Source: Gigaspora rosea
Lineage: Eukaryota; Glomeromycota; Glomeromycetes; Diversisporales; Gigasporaceae
Length of the DNA stretch: 64,000 nucleotides
Direction of reading: 5' to 3'
Assembly: GCA_003550325.1 (NCBI GenBank)
Contig: QKWP01000071.1
Span: forward strand, 129,455-193,454
Part shown: positions 24,861 through 35,389 of the stretch, piece by piece
How the letters are laid out: each line of letters opens with the position of its first letter
Numbering within the stretch: position 1 is the first letter of the stretch
Position numbers and translations under genes: made by a program
Notes under the pieces: model-generated
The model's database searches: none
Told to the model about the DNA's origin: nothing
The model's input: only the letters and a program-made list of their open reading frames with translations

Positions 24861-26190
24861 TTTTGAAAACTATCTTATCATAACAAAGTCTTATTAAAGT
24901 AACAATTTTCTGTCACAAGATTAAATTTGGAGCCACAAGTATGAATTTCTAGAGTGTAAAACAAAAAAATTAGAAAGTTCACATCTTACTTTATAAACTA
25001 TCAAAGTAATTTAGTTAAATGTGAGGTAATTCAGAAGTTAAATGAGAAGCAACTTATTTCACCTTAAATAGAGTATACATTAACAAATATGTTGAAATTC
25101 CGTACTTGTTAGATAAGCAAGAGGAACTCAAAGAAAGACCTTATTTTTTGGCAGTAGACGAAGGTATAGATTATTAAATTAGTAAATATTTAGCAACCAA
25201 GTTTTTTTCTTTGCTTTTTAATTTGTTTTGCTCTTAGTATATTAGCCTAAGATCTTGTGCATTGAGAAAAGGAATGTCGAAATGTAGAGGAGTTTTGTAA
25301 ATATAAAATAGGCATTAAATATAAAAAGAAGCATCAAATATGTGGGACTTGGATATTAAACATAGCGCATGGAGTATAGTGGGTTTAAAATCATAAAAGC
25401 AGGGGAATAATCTTGAGGGCTAGCCATAGAGGCATTTTTTAATTTAATCATTTAGGCCATGAAAGAATTTCTAAAGAAAAAGTTATTAATGTTTTTTTTT
25501 GTATTTAGATCTCTAGTGAGTCTTAACAAGATTATTAATATGCTTAGAACATAGTTGTTAGATGATTTTAAAGATCTTGACATTGATAAAAATTTCAAAA
25601 GGTATAGAAATATTAAAAGATAAGTTCGAGTTTCATGTGTTTTTACTTATTGTAGTTTATTAATTATTTTAATTTATTTATATTAATTTAATTATTATTC
25701 AATTTATAATTATTTATTATTGGCAAGTGATTTAGTGTTAAAGATTTTATCATTAACACAAATCAAAATTTGTTCCAAAGAGCTTTTAGGCTATGTTTAT
25801 TTTTTTCTTGATTATTGTAATAGGTCAAATTAACTAATGGGTAACTTTTTGTATATGCGAATCTAACATTTTACAAAAACATTTGTTAAAATATGAATAG
25901 TTAAACATAAAAAAATAATAGTCCGTATTTAAGATTTTTATGTTTTTTTTGTTTTTTTTTATACATGTATAGTATTAGATCCAAGTACTGTATAAATTAC
26001 TGCAATTCTTAAATTTAAATAAATGTATCTTTTATTTAATTAATATCCCGTATCTTTTATTTAATTAATTTCTTGCAAAATATTTTACTTCGGCTCGTTC
26101 TTAATATAAATATATTAACCAATCAGATTTTGTAAAATCACGAAATGATCTACAAAAATTATCCAATCAAAATGAAAGCACGCTATGCTG
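24830..26190. mobile_element. hAT-like element (7-8-bp TSD) carrying an exon
   Basis: Ends CAGCATAGC and GCTATGCTG are perfect 9-bp inverted repeats. They are flanked by near-identical GGTAATA and AGTAATA. The same place in C1 (near 35,085) and C2 is uninterrupted (GGTGTTACCC). An element of about 1.36 kb with such a TSD fits hAT. It contains the exon-like stretch at 25,053-25,160. Confidence 0.6.
25053..25160 (+). CDS. Exon fragment of unknown protein inside a TIR element
   Basis: One open frame reads EATYFTLNRVYINKYVEIPY, then LLDKQEELKERPYFLAVDEG, and ends at the donor-like GAAG|GTATAG. Composition and residue use look like real protein rather than AT-rich noise. The upstream edge (ATGAG|AAGC) is a weak acceptor. 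It could be a transposase remnant or a host exon picked up by the element. No motif decides between these. Confidence 0.45.
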
Positions 26191-26490
26191 AGTAATACCG
26201 GATCTAACGAACTCACGTGACCGGTTAAACCATATAGTTTCGTCAATTCGTCAATGATAAAATTTATGGTTTCGTCAATTTGGCAATGAAAAATAGTTTA
26301 TCAGATATATATATACAGTACTGGATAAAAAAGATCGAAAAAATAAACCCGCAAAAATGGAATAATTTGTATAATTGGAACTTGAAAATAAAAAAAAAAA
26401 TAGGAATTTTGAAAAATTTGGGTGGCAGGTATTGCAAAACGAAAACCAAATTTGTGCAGTCTAAAATAACAATTTTCAATAGACACTTAC

Positions 26491-26641
26491 TCATAACCTC
26501 TTTTTCCAACTTCTTATGCTCTATGAATTCATGTTCATGGGGAACGATGGTGGTTTCTTGACCTTTAGTTAAGTTGGCTAGTAAGACATTAATTAAATAA
26601 ATACTTAAAGTAATAATAACCAAAACAGTAATAAATTTCAT
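26491..26641 (-). pseudogene. Secreted-peptide module, copy 3
   Basis: Third copy of the module at 34,165 and 51,581. It starts MKFITVLVIITLSIYLI with a typical signal peptide, then LTKGQETTIVPHEHEFIEHK and KLEK. One A fewer than in the other copies makes this exon 151 nt instead of 152 and breaks the frame just before the KR site. The splice donor is preserved as GTAAGT where the other two copies have GTATGT. Both are good donors, which supports a real exon end there. The function of the parent gene is unknown. Confidence 0.6.
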
Positions 26642-26989
26642 TGTAATTGTTAGGAGTTGTTATCAAGTTGAATAAGGTTTAAATTTTCTAATACATGGCC
26701 AAAAAATCTAGTTTTATGGATAAAGTTCGCCATTTTGGGTTTCACTAAATGGAGTATCCATTAACAAAATAAATTTCATAACCTGGCGACTAGATTTTAT
26801 TTTTGGTCAAAAATTTTTTTTTAAAAAAAAAGCAAGCAAAAAAAAATTTAGAAACAATAATAATAATAAAGTAAAAAAAATTAAAAAATTAAAAAAAAAA
26901 TTTATATATATATAAATAAAAAGCGAATAAAAATAAATTAATATATGCTAGCTAAATTTTCAGAATGCATTCGAAAATTCATATATATT

Positions 26990-27545
26990 TTAATAATTTT
27001 TGCATTCACCGTGTAGAAACATCCACATTCAGGGATGGCATGTCACTATGTCCAATTGGTTTCAATTTTTTTTGGACATATCCATTTTCAATTGGACATA
27101 TGTCCAAAAAAATTGAAACAAATTGGACATAGCAACATGCCATCCTAGTCCACATTTGTTTTTTCGGAATCTGGTGGTGTTTTGTCTAACCCAAATCTCA
27201 AGATGATAGTTTCACAATTTTTTTTTAAAAAAACATAAATTTACCTTTTCCATGTTTTTCATGACCGCCATGGTCAGCATGGTGGGTAGCACAGATTATT
27301 TTGTAAAATTTTCGACATAACAAACTTGCATCCCCAAGTTATTCCTATCTTGTTGAAGTTCTTCTGTTACGCCAATACAAAGAAATATTATAACGAATTT
27401 CACGAGTCACGAAGCCAGATCCTTGCGAATCAACAAAGTATTGAAGAGGAAAATACGTTAATGTCGTGTCGTTATCTGTTATTAATAAATTATTTCACGA
27501 TCAGTGAAAATCTCAAAATCGACGTAAATTCAGAAATGACGTGGA
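26990..27545 (-). pseudogene. Small His/Cys-rich gene, copy 3
   Basis: Minus-strand blocks: TYFPLQYFVDSQGSGFVTRE (about 27,490-27,410), then IICATHHADHGGHEKHGK ending at AAAG|GTAAAT (about 27,300-27,245), then KCGCFYTVNAK (about 27,020-26,995). The last exon is interrupted by the hairpin MITE. It matches the copies at 33.47-33.82 and 50.98-51.33 kb but has a longer His-rich stretch. The His/Cys content would suit metal binding, which is only inference. Not recognised. Confidence 0.4.
27033..27150. mobile_element. hAT-type hairpin MITE, 8-bp TSD AATGTGGA
   Basis: GGATGGCATGTCACTATGTC at the left pairs with GACATAGCAACATGCCATCC at the right, including an inner AATTGAAAC arm. On the minus strand the flanks are AATGTGGA on both sides. 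It splits the Cys-rich exon of the small gene copy at 27.0-27.55 kb, which is uninterrupted at 33.77 and 51.28 kb. Confidence 0.85.
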
Positions 27546-27619
27546 ACATTCTCATTTCATCATATGATATTACGGCTATCTCAAAATAGCACGAATATCA
27601 AATCCGGTATACTCGTATA

Positions 27620-28240
27620 ACAGTATAAGTACGTGTAGTATCATGTATACGTAATTCTCTATATCGATTAGAATATAAATCCCTTATCATAGACTTTGGA
27701 TCTGTATGTGTACCTCTAAACTCGATTAAACCAAAATTTTGTACACTATGGTAGACTATTTGTCCAATAAAATATGTTGTCGGTCTCGAACCTCACGGAC
27801 GATGAAAAAATTTATTACTAGTATCCCTATCATAACAATGACCTGTGGTCACAATGTAATTAACATTAGGATTATCTATAGAGTTAGCTAAAAAGCCTGC
27901 TGAGCACTTAGTGCGGCCTTCAAATTCATATAGACCTTCCACACACTTCTAAATTAAATCACGTTTCTGTCGTTTCATAATGGGTGGGCAGGGATTGCAT
28001 AAATTACAATCGGGTTATATGGCTTGGTAGCATCTATAAATTCCTTATTTCTGTTATAATTTTCACTTTGTAAGTATATAACAACATTATTAAGTCTTAT
28101 ATCAACGTAAAGAAAAACTCCATATGCATTTTTGGTTTTAATTGCATTATTTGTTCAAATACAAAGCTTAATTGATATAGGGAATTGCTAGCTGGTAGAA
28201 ATGTTAATAAATTTCTATATGGATGTATCTTGGGTAAGGA
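27620..28240 (-). pseudogene. S1 protease pseudogene, second copy
   Basis: Aligns with 1,611-2,235 on the minus strand (same VCLDVRLNN-type prodomain region, TASHC region and RYRELRIHD region). It carries several small deletions and lacks the C-terminal CKSG...SAGGD part. It ends where the sequence switches to the repeat shared with 31,812 and 50,076. At the position of the TAA in the first copy it still has a Tyr codon, so that stop arose after duplication. Confidence 0.7.
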
Positions 28241-28439
28241 TATAATACGACCGACGTCGTTAAAATTTTACTGTATTAATCGTTAATTTGCTTGCTTTTA
28301 CGTCTATCCAAGTTCCTCCAAAATTTGAATCACCTAACAATATATTTTATCGAATCAACTTCAGGGTTAGGGTCATCTTAGATTAGGGTTAGACAGGTTT
28401 TGAGTAGTAATATATAAGCAAAATTGCCTTCCCGGCATT

Positions 28440-28980
28440 TTTAATTACAAAGGTAGGTTTAGACTGCCGTTTTTTGTATTTTTCAAGGTTTTCGCTTCTC
28501 TTTCTTGTTTGCTTCGCCGAAGATCATCAAAATTCTATAAATTGATTGGTCAGATGTCACGTGATTCTGCTCCGCTTTAGACGACCCCAAATTTGGGTTT
28601 CCAATCAGAAAGGACCGAAACGACCGAAAAGTTGTTTCTGTCCGAAATGGTTGAATGGTTGGAAAGGACAATAATGAGAATTATTTTTTATTGTAACAAT
28701 GTTTGTTTTATATATTTATTAACGCCTTTAAACAACTCTCTTAAAATCATGAAACGTGAATTTGCCAAATATGTTTTTGTTGTTTGATTACCTAATACAG
28801 TATTAACAAACTAATTTAGGCGAAAAAAATAGCTAAAAAGTCATCAAATATTTACGAATTTGAAAACGTTTTGTATAATTTTCTCAAGTTTAAGAACAAG
28901 TGCAAGAATAAGTGCAAGAATAAGTGTAAGTGCAAGAACAAGAGCAATTGCCCCGCAATAGATAAAAAGATTAATAAAAA
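28440..28980. other. Unassigned stretch with short tandem repeats
   Basis: 28,560-28,680 is GC-richer, with repeated GGACCGAAACGACCGAAA units and overlapping open frames on both strands, none recognised. 28,875-28,930 is a short tandem run of AAGTGCAAGAAT units. Confidence 0.4.
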
Positions 28981-28991
28981 AAACAGAGAAA

Positions 28992-29351
28992 GACCCGTGG
29001 GTTGATAATGGTTATGCTCCCGGGTTCCAATCGCAAAGTTGCCGGTTCGAGTCATACTGGAGGACGAAAACTGTGCCAGGATCACAATTGAAGATTTAAA
29101 CACATAACCCTTGGGACACTATAAATAAGGAAGCTTCCGGTGAAATTCCGGTCGAAGCCAGAACATTCCAGACCCATTTGGTTATCTTTATACCGAATAT
29201 AGCTAATATAAATAACACCGGATTAGTATGGTATAGATTTTAATTCGGGTATACTATATTTGATTCTGAATTGACATGTGATCGTGAAATGACATACCGT
29301 ATTCCTAAGAAACATATTAAAACGTTAAAACGTTTCAAAAAAAAAAAAAAA
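28992..29351 (+). mobile_element. Probable tRNA-derived SINE with poly(A)
   Basis: A B box GGTTCGAGTCA (29,044-29,054) follows an A-box-like TGGGTTGATAATGG (28,999). The unit ends in an A run at 29,337-29,351. The head does not fold as a complete tRNA, since the T stem is poor. No target duplication was found. Plausible, not proven. Confidence 0.4.
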
Positions 29352-31800
29352 CCAAGTAAAATAAAGCATATTAAAAGCAAGGACATGTTCATGTTCATAT
29401 AGTTTGCCATCAGTAAGTTTAATTACACAATCTGTAATGCAAATATTTAACATTAATACTGTAATAAACTATAAACGATGTCATTTTCATATAGTTTACC
29501 CTCAATAATTGTAATTAAAAAATCTGTAATGCGAAGATTTAACATTAATAAACGATTATTAAAAATTATCTAACGTTATAATTTTATCAATGATTCCTAA
29601 TCACATAAAAATTTTAAAAACATACCAAAAGTATATTTTGTCATATATAATTTTAGAGAATGCCGTCTAATAATTCATATTACATCTAAGTTTCACGTTT
29701 AATTTGATTTTCTCTTCGGTAATGCTATTGAAATTTCATTAAATAATCAACTAAATAAAAGCATCCCGATTTAAACTTCCATTACTTCCATTTATCTATA
29801 ATATTATCAGTGTTGGCAAATAGAACAATAGAACAAAGCTCAATTTTTTGTCTTTAAATAAAAAAAAAATATTTTTATTAATATTTTGTAATGATTTAGA
29901 TATATTGTTAGAGCATTAGAAAATAAAAAATTTAAAAAATTTTTATAATGTATTTAATTACGTAGGGATTACCATTGCACAGTGACTAATCTTCTATATA
30001 TTATTAAAATTCAATTCTGACTGGTCAATTTCGGTACTTCGGTAACCAATCGTAACGTAACCAGGTTCAGAAGTGATAAACATATTGTATTCTTGCTCAT
30101 TTCAACAAAGTTCATTTACCCTAGATAGACAAGAATTGTTAATTAAATTATTAATAAAAAATAACATGTATATAAATTGTAGGTAATATAAAAGATTTAT
30201 ATATTCTAACACGCATATATAAAACAAGTGCTAAAGTTTGATCAAAAACACAACCAATGACGCATACAATTCAATTTCAGTTATCGTGATCCGGTACATT
30301 ATTCATGAGTGCTGGCTTATATTATTAAAAAAATAATATGTATTTGTTATAAAGGTAAGTTTTCGAACTTTCGATTTTATTTACCAGATTGGGCTCTAAA
30401 TATCATATACGATACGTAATCACAATCAATAATATCACAAATTTTTCACGAGTTGAATCTAATAAATAATAAACAAGCTTGAAAACACACCTGAAGTCGC
30501 ATTTTTTTTTCTCTTGGTATTATTCTGTGCACTTTTTTTTTATTAATTTTATTTTATTTTATTTCTAAATATAATATCATTTATCTATCAATACCGTCGT
30601 TATTATTCTTACATATGGGGTCTTTGCTAAAAGAAAAAGAACTCCTTTTGGGACATAATAGTCCTGAAAGCAAGAATTCCAATATGGTATGATCATAATG
30701 TGACCCGAAAGTTGCTAAAAATATTTAAAAAATTGGTATAATAAAATCAAGATATACCATAGAAAACTAAGGGTTGAAAACATTTAATCGCATAAAATTT
30801 GCTTATGCTTAGGTAGAATAAAGTTATGAATGTGGTTTTGTTTTATTTTATGTTACATGACTTAAATTTTGATTTGACCAGATAGTGAAATTTTTCAGGG
30901 GTGATGCTATGATGTTTGAATGACGTTGATCTTTTCGGAATGGTATTAAAAGCAGTTAAAATAAGTATAAATAAGGTAGCTACATCATTATTTCACGCAA
31001 AATCAGAAACGTAAACTATGAATAATAATATACATCATCTATAGTATTAAAATTTTATTCATCTTTCACTTTTAACCAATTTTGTTGGCTAATTTTATAA
31101 AAGGAAACAGACTATAACTTTGTGCCAATCGTTCTTTTGAACTCCTAGAAAAGAAATATCAATTATGATGCCAAGAAAAGTTTCTTACAAGATTTTAATT
31201 TAATCTATTACTCGCCAATTAATTTAAAAGATAGACTTGAAAGTCCACAACCTCATTTTCTCTTTGCAGCACTCAAATTATTTTTATACATTTTAAGTTT
31301 ATATAGTACATTTAATTTTAATTATTTCAATCTTCACTTCTAATTATTCTAATTAAAAAAGATGACATATTACCTTTTCTTATTCATTTTATTTTTTATT
31401 TCAATTAACTATTTATCAATATCGTCGTTGATAATTTCATGACATATCAAATTACTATGGTGATGAAACAATTTGGCCCATGTATTTAAGAAATATCATA
31501 GATAAGCAGATTGTCGTTAAGAGTTAAAATTATTTAGCAGCACAAAATTTTCTTTATACTGTTAATTTAAGCTAAATGGTATTAAACCCAAGTGGGCTAA
31601 ACTGTTAGGCGCATTAAACGATTAATTGTTAAAAAAAAAACTTTTTTCTAGGCGGTTTCAATTTTTGATTGTAAAATATATATATAATTAAAATTAAATA
31701 AAAACTTTTAATAAAATAATCTAAAAAAAAATACAAATAAAAAAATTAATTTAAGCACGGACATTTGGACGTGCCTAACTACTAGTCATTGATAAAATGC
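29352..31800. other. AT-rich intergenic, no supported gene
   Basis: Two diverged blocks resemble each other (30,470-30,600 and 31,215-31,440; both contain TTTTTATTTCAATT/ATTTATCAAT and ATCGTCGTT). No gene, splice set or TIR pair was supported. Confidence 0.4.
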
Positions 31801-31953
31801 GCAATTTTTAATATCGTTATTAATAAATTATATAATATACGATCGGTGAAAATCTCAAAATTGACGTAAATTCAGAAATGACGTGCAACATTTCGTTTCA
31901 TCATATGATATTACGGCTATCTCAAAATAGCACGAATATCAAATAGGTATTTC

Positions 31954-32152
31954 GCAGATCAGTATGGTATAGGTGAGCAGATCCGTATAGTATAGGCCGA
32001 ATTTTTAAATCTATACTATACTGATCCGGTGTAATATACATTAGCGTTAGGGTTAGGGTTAGGGTTAGGAATTATAGCTGATCGGTATGGTATAGATTTA
32101 AAAATTTGCCCTATACTATACGGATCTGCTCACCTATACCATACTGATCTGC
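31954..32152. mobile_element. Long-TIR MITE (GCAGATCAGTATGG family), C1 only
   Basis: GCAGATCAGTATGGTATAGG at the left and CCTATACCATACTGATCTGC at the right are inverted over about 45 bp. The centre holds four TTAGGG-type units. The site is empty in C2 (near 50,230). Confidence 0.85.
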
Positions 32153-32209
32153 TATAATCTCATATCAAATCCGGGTATACTCATATAAGTACAATAACAA
32201 TATGTTACA

Positions 32210-32611
32210 TAAGGATAGGAATCGGTTAAAAATTTTTAGTCGATTAGTCAGTCGACTAAAACTGACTAAAAATCGACTAAACGATTAGTCGACCAGTCGA
32301 CTAATCGACTAATCGACTAGTCGATTAGCCGATTAGTCGACTAATCGATTGGTCAATTAATTGATTAGTCGATTAGTTGATTAGTTGATTAGTTGGCTAG
32401 TCAACTATAAAGATGATCAATAGGCAAGTAACCAAACTAATTGACTAATCGACTAGTCAACCAATCGACCAATCGACTAATCAACTAGTCGACTAATCGA
32501 CTAATCGACTAATCACTAGTCGATTAATCGACTAATCGATCGACTGACTATACCCGATTAGTCGACTAATAGTCGACTAGTCGACTAATGACTATATGAT
32601 TCCTATCCTTA
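32210..32611. mobile_element. hAT-type MITE with AATCGACT microsatellite, 8-bp TSD
   Basis: Perfect 14-bp TIRs TAAGGATAGGAATC and GATTCCTATCCTTA, flanked by ATGTTACA at 32,202-32,209 and 32,612-32,619. C2 has the single empty site ATGTTGCA near 50,242. The interior is an irregular run of GTCGACTAATCGATTAG units on both strands. Confidence 0.95.
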
Positions 32612-32773
32612 ATGTTACACTAGCATCCCATTAACATGGAAATCATACGCCCAATCAAAAGCAAGATTTTGTTATGCAAGCATGACTACGTTCATAACGA
32701 CAGTATTGTATTATGTGTCGATTTGTAACAAAATTTTTTACGGTAAATCATGAATCAACCAAATATTGAGGTT

Positions 32774-33165
32774 ACACAGCAGATCAAGCAGATCAGAGGT
32801 GGATTATAGAAGATCGGATGGTACGACATGCCAGATCAGTATGGTATTAGGTGTAAAAATACATATTCTAAAAAACCATACCATACTGATCAGCTATAAT
32901 TAACCCAACCTTAATATAAACCGAAGCTGATGTTATTTACCCATAACATACTGATCCGATAATCCATACCATATTGGTCTTTTAATATTATATAATAACA
33001 CTGTATCAGAATTGTAATGTACGGAATAAGGGTATATTACATCTGGTTAGGTTATCTATATAAATTCCTTTATCCCAAAATCTGTACCACACCGGTACCA
33101 TACTAAAATACTAAAAATTACCCAATTCTGGTCATCCGTACCATACTGATCTGTTATAATCTCCC
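32774..33165. mobile_element. GATCAGTATGG element, shared with C2 (50,408-50,805)
   Basis: Motifs related to the C1-only MITE (CATACTGATC, GATCAGTATGG) occur at both ends and inside, with CCGGTACCATACTAAAATAC near the right. It is present in both duplicates, so it predates the duplication. Confidence 0.6.
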
Positions 33166-33187
33166 ATAAGTATGGGAAAATTACATT

Positions 33188-33400
33188 ATTGTATGGGTCT
33201 TATGTGACAACCCGTGCTTTTTTCATTTATTATTGGCAGGGGATTGTTACGTGAGACACTGTGCAAAAGATAGTTATTATATGGATATGTTGAATAACCC
33301 GTTACGCACACGGGTTCATATTTAAATCCCGTGCCTTCGGCACGGAATATGAACCCGTATGTAACTGGGTTATTCATCACAACCCATACAATAACTATAC
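33188..33400. mobile_element. Hairpin MITE (ATTGTATGGGT ends)
   Basis: TTGTATGGGTCTTATGTGAC is mirrored by CACAACCCATACAATAACT, and an inner pair GGGTTCATATTTAAATCCCG/CGGAATATGAACCCG surrounds CCTTCGG. C2 keeps only a deleted remnant at 50,825-50,915. The 64-codon frame on it is a by-product. Confidence 0.75.
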
Positions 33401-33469
33401 ATTATTAATAATCATATTGATATTTGCATTGATCTTCATTTATATTTATAGATAATTCTGTATTACATT

Positions 33470-33825
33470 TTTCTTCAACACTTTGTTGATTCGCAAGGAT
33501 ATGACTTTGTGACTCATGAAATTCATTATAATGAATGTCTAAATATACTCAAAATCCCGATCTTAAGGTTCTTTGTATTGGCGTAACAGAAGAACTACAG
33601 ATAAGAATAACTTGGGATGCAAGTTTGTTATGTCACGAAATAATCTGTGCTACCCACCATGTAGAGCATGAAAAAAGTAAAATTATGGTTTTTTTTAAAA
33701 AATTGTGTAACTATCTTCTTGTTAGAATTTGGGTTAGACAAAACACCCGACCAGTTTACTGCCTTTGTCGAAAAACAAATGCGGATGTTTCTACGCGGTG
33801 AATGCAAATTTATTAAAATATGTAT
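33470..33825 (+). CDS. Small His/Cys-rich gene of unknown function, C1
   Basis: Block one (33,470 to about 33,583) reads FLQHFVDSQGYDFVTHEIHY and continues NECLNILKIPILRFF. Block two (33,594-33,676) reads RITWDASLLCHEIICATHHV and EHEK and ends at the donor GTAAAA. The intron is 33,677-33,754, ending CGACCAG. Block three (from 33,755) is open in two frames; one gives KNKCGCFYAVNA, the other EKQMRMFLRGECK. Copies at 50,990-51,325 and 26,990-27,545 conserve the order. Joining of blocks one and two is uncertain. Its position upstream of the secreted-peptide module is kept in all three copies. No family recognised. Confidence 0.4.
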
Positions 33826-34164
33826 GAATATTCGAATGTATTTTTACTTTATTATTATTATTATTATTATTTCTAAATTTTTTTCCTTGCTTTTTTTTTA
33901 ATAAAAAAAATTTTTTGCAAAAAATCCGGATCACCGGGTCACCTGGCCTATTTTATGGATGATCGTACTCAAAACATGGCATAAAACTGATGAAAACCAA
34001 GAAATTAACTTTATGAAGCCTAATTTAATTTTTATCTCTTTAATTTTTCACCGATTGAGAAATAATTTACGTCGTTACAAAATATAAGAATGACTTAGGT
34101 CAATTGAACATGTATTTGAAAATTTAAATCTTATTCAACTTGCTAAAAATTCCTAACAATTACA

Positions 34165-34316
34165 ATGAAATTTATTACTGTTTTGGTTGTTATTACCTTA
34201 AGTGTTTATTTAACTAATGCCTTACCAGCCAACTTAATCAAAGACCAAGAAACCACTATCGTTCCCCATGAACATGAATTCGTAGAACATAAGAAGTTGG
34301 AAAAAAGAGGTTATGA
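34165..34316 (+). CDS. Secreted-peptide exon: signal peptide, propeptide, KR site (C1)
   Basis: A 152-nt exon starting at ATG, MKFITVLVVITLSVYLTNAL (signal peptide, cleavage probably after NALPA). It continues with IKDQETTIVPHEHEFVEHKK and LEKRGYE. LEKR fits a Kex2-type processing site. It ends at TATGA|GTATGT, a strong fungal donor. The third copy has GTAAGT at the same place, so the donor is conserved as a signal while its sequence varies. Reading through gives a hydrophobic tail that is frameshifted between copies, which argues for splicing. The next exon was not identified. Because the microexon array follows on the same strand in all three copies, this may be its 5' exon. An intermediate exon of length 1 modulo 3 would then be needed, and an IQ motif would be odd on a secreted protein, so I keep it separate. 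Confidence 0.6.
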
Positions 34317-34568
34317 GTATGTGTCTATTGAAAATTGTTATTTTAGACCACACAAATTTTATTTTTCGTTTTGCATTACCTGCCGCCCAAAATTTTTCAA
34401 AATTCCTGTTTTTTTTTTATTTTCGAGTTCCAATTATACAAATTATTCCATTTTTGCCCGTTAATTTTTTCAATCTAATTTTATCCGGTGTATAGATATC
34501 TGATAAACAATTTTTGCCGTTGACGAATTGATGAAACCTAAGTTTCGTCATTGACGAATTAAGTATAC

Positions 34569-34712
34569 ATTATTGGGCAAAAATTTTTGAATAACGGTAA
34601 ATTTGTTCAACCGGGCAAATGAACACGTGCCGCGAAGCGGCACGTGTCAACCAATCATTTGCCCGGTTGTGCCAATTTACCGTTATTCGAAAATTTGCCC
34701 AATAATGGTGTT
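34569..34712. mobile_element. Hairpin MITE (CATTATTGGGCAAA), C1 only
   Basis: CATTATTGGGCAAAAATTTT pairs with AAAATTTGCCCAATAATG. An inner perfect palindrome, ACACGTGCCGCGAAGCGGCA, forms the loop. The corresponding C2 DNA lacks the GC-rich loop. Confidence 0.75.
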
Positions 34713-34721
34713 ATCCGATAA

Positions 34722-35035
34722 TTTATGATCAAGATTGGTAGGGAGTTGCTCGCTGAGTTTTAATTTAAATAAACATGTTTACATCATAACACATTAAAAA
34801 ATAACGGAAAGAAATACATTCATGATCATATGAGTTTGTCGGATAACGAAACTTTATCCGACAAACTCATATGATCATGAAAAATTTTCTTCTTGCTATT
34901 TTTTCATGTGTTACGACATAATAATGTTTATTCAAATTAAACCCAGCGAGCGACTCTCTACCAATCATGATCATGGATTATTGGGCAAATTGTCGAATAC
35001 TGTAATTTGATGCTCATTTGCCAAATTACCCAATA
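34722..35035. repeat. Long inverted repeat around GTCGGATAACGAAAC
   Basis: ATGATCATATGAGTTTGTCG at about 34,830 is mirrored by CGACAAACTCATATGATCAT at 34,858. The arms extend to TGATCAAGATTGGTAGGGAG and its complement near 34,955. C2 holds only one arm (51,965-52,100). Confidence 0.7.
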
Positions 35036-35389
35036 ATGCATACATTTGGTTTATCAGGTCATGTGAGTCTCGTCAGATCCGGTGTTACCCATAATTTTCC
35101 AGAATCATTCAATAGGATTCAAAGGGAAAACCAGACTTCGGCTTTTAAATTTATAATTTACTAATTAAAAATATGTCAGCAACAACTAAAATTTAAGCCC
35201 AAGTTTGATTTTCCTTTGGCGACATTAACATTAAAAAAAAAAAAAAATTGACCGACCGCCCAATATCTTGATTTAATGTAATGCAAAATGAAAATAACTT
35301 TGCGTGGCCTTAGAGGCGACTCAGAATTAATAAATTTTTATTTTATAAATTTTGTTAATTTTATAAATTTACTTTTTTTTTAAATTTAG

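Noticed and set aside
33188-33400. 64-codon minus frame
   Set aside because: It falls on a hairpin MITE.
35300-35389. ATGAAAATAACTTTG... as the start of the microexon gene
   Set aside because: It reads into exon 1 in C1 only. C2 and copy 3 differ by single bases that break the frame, so it is not conserved as coding.
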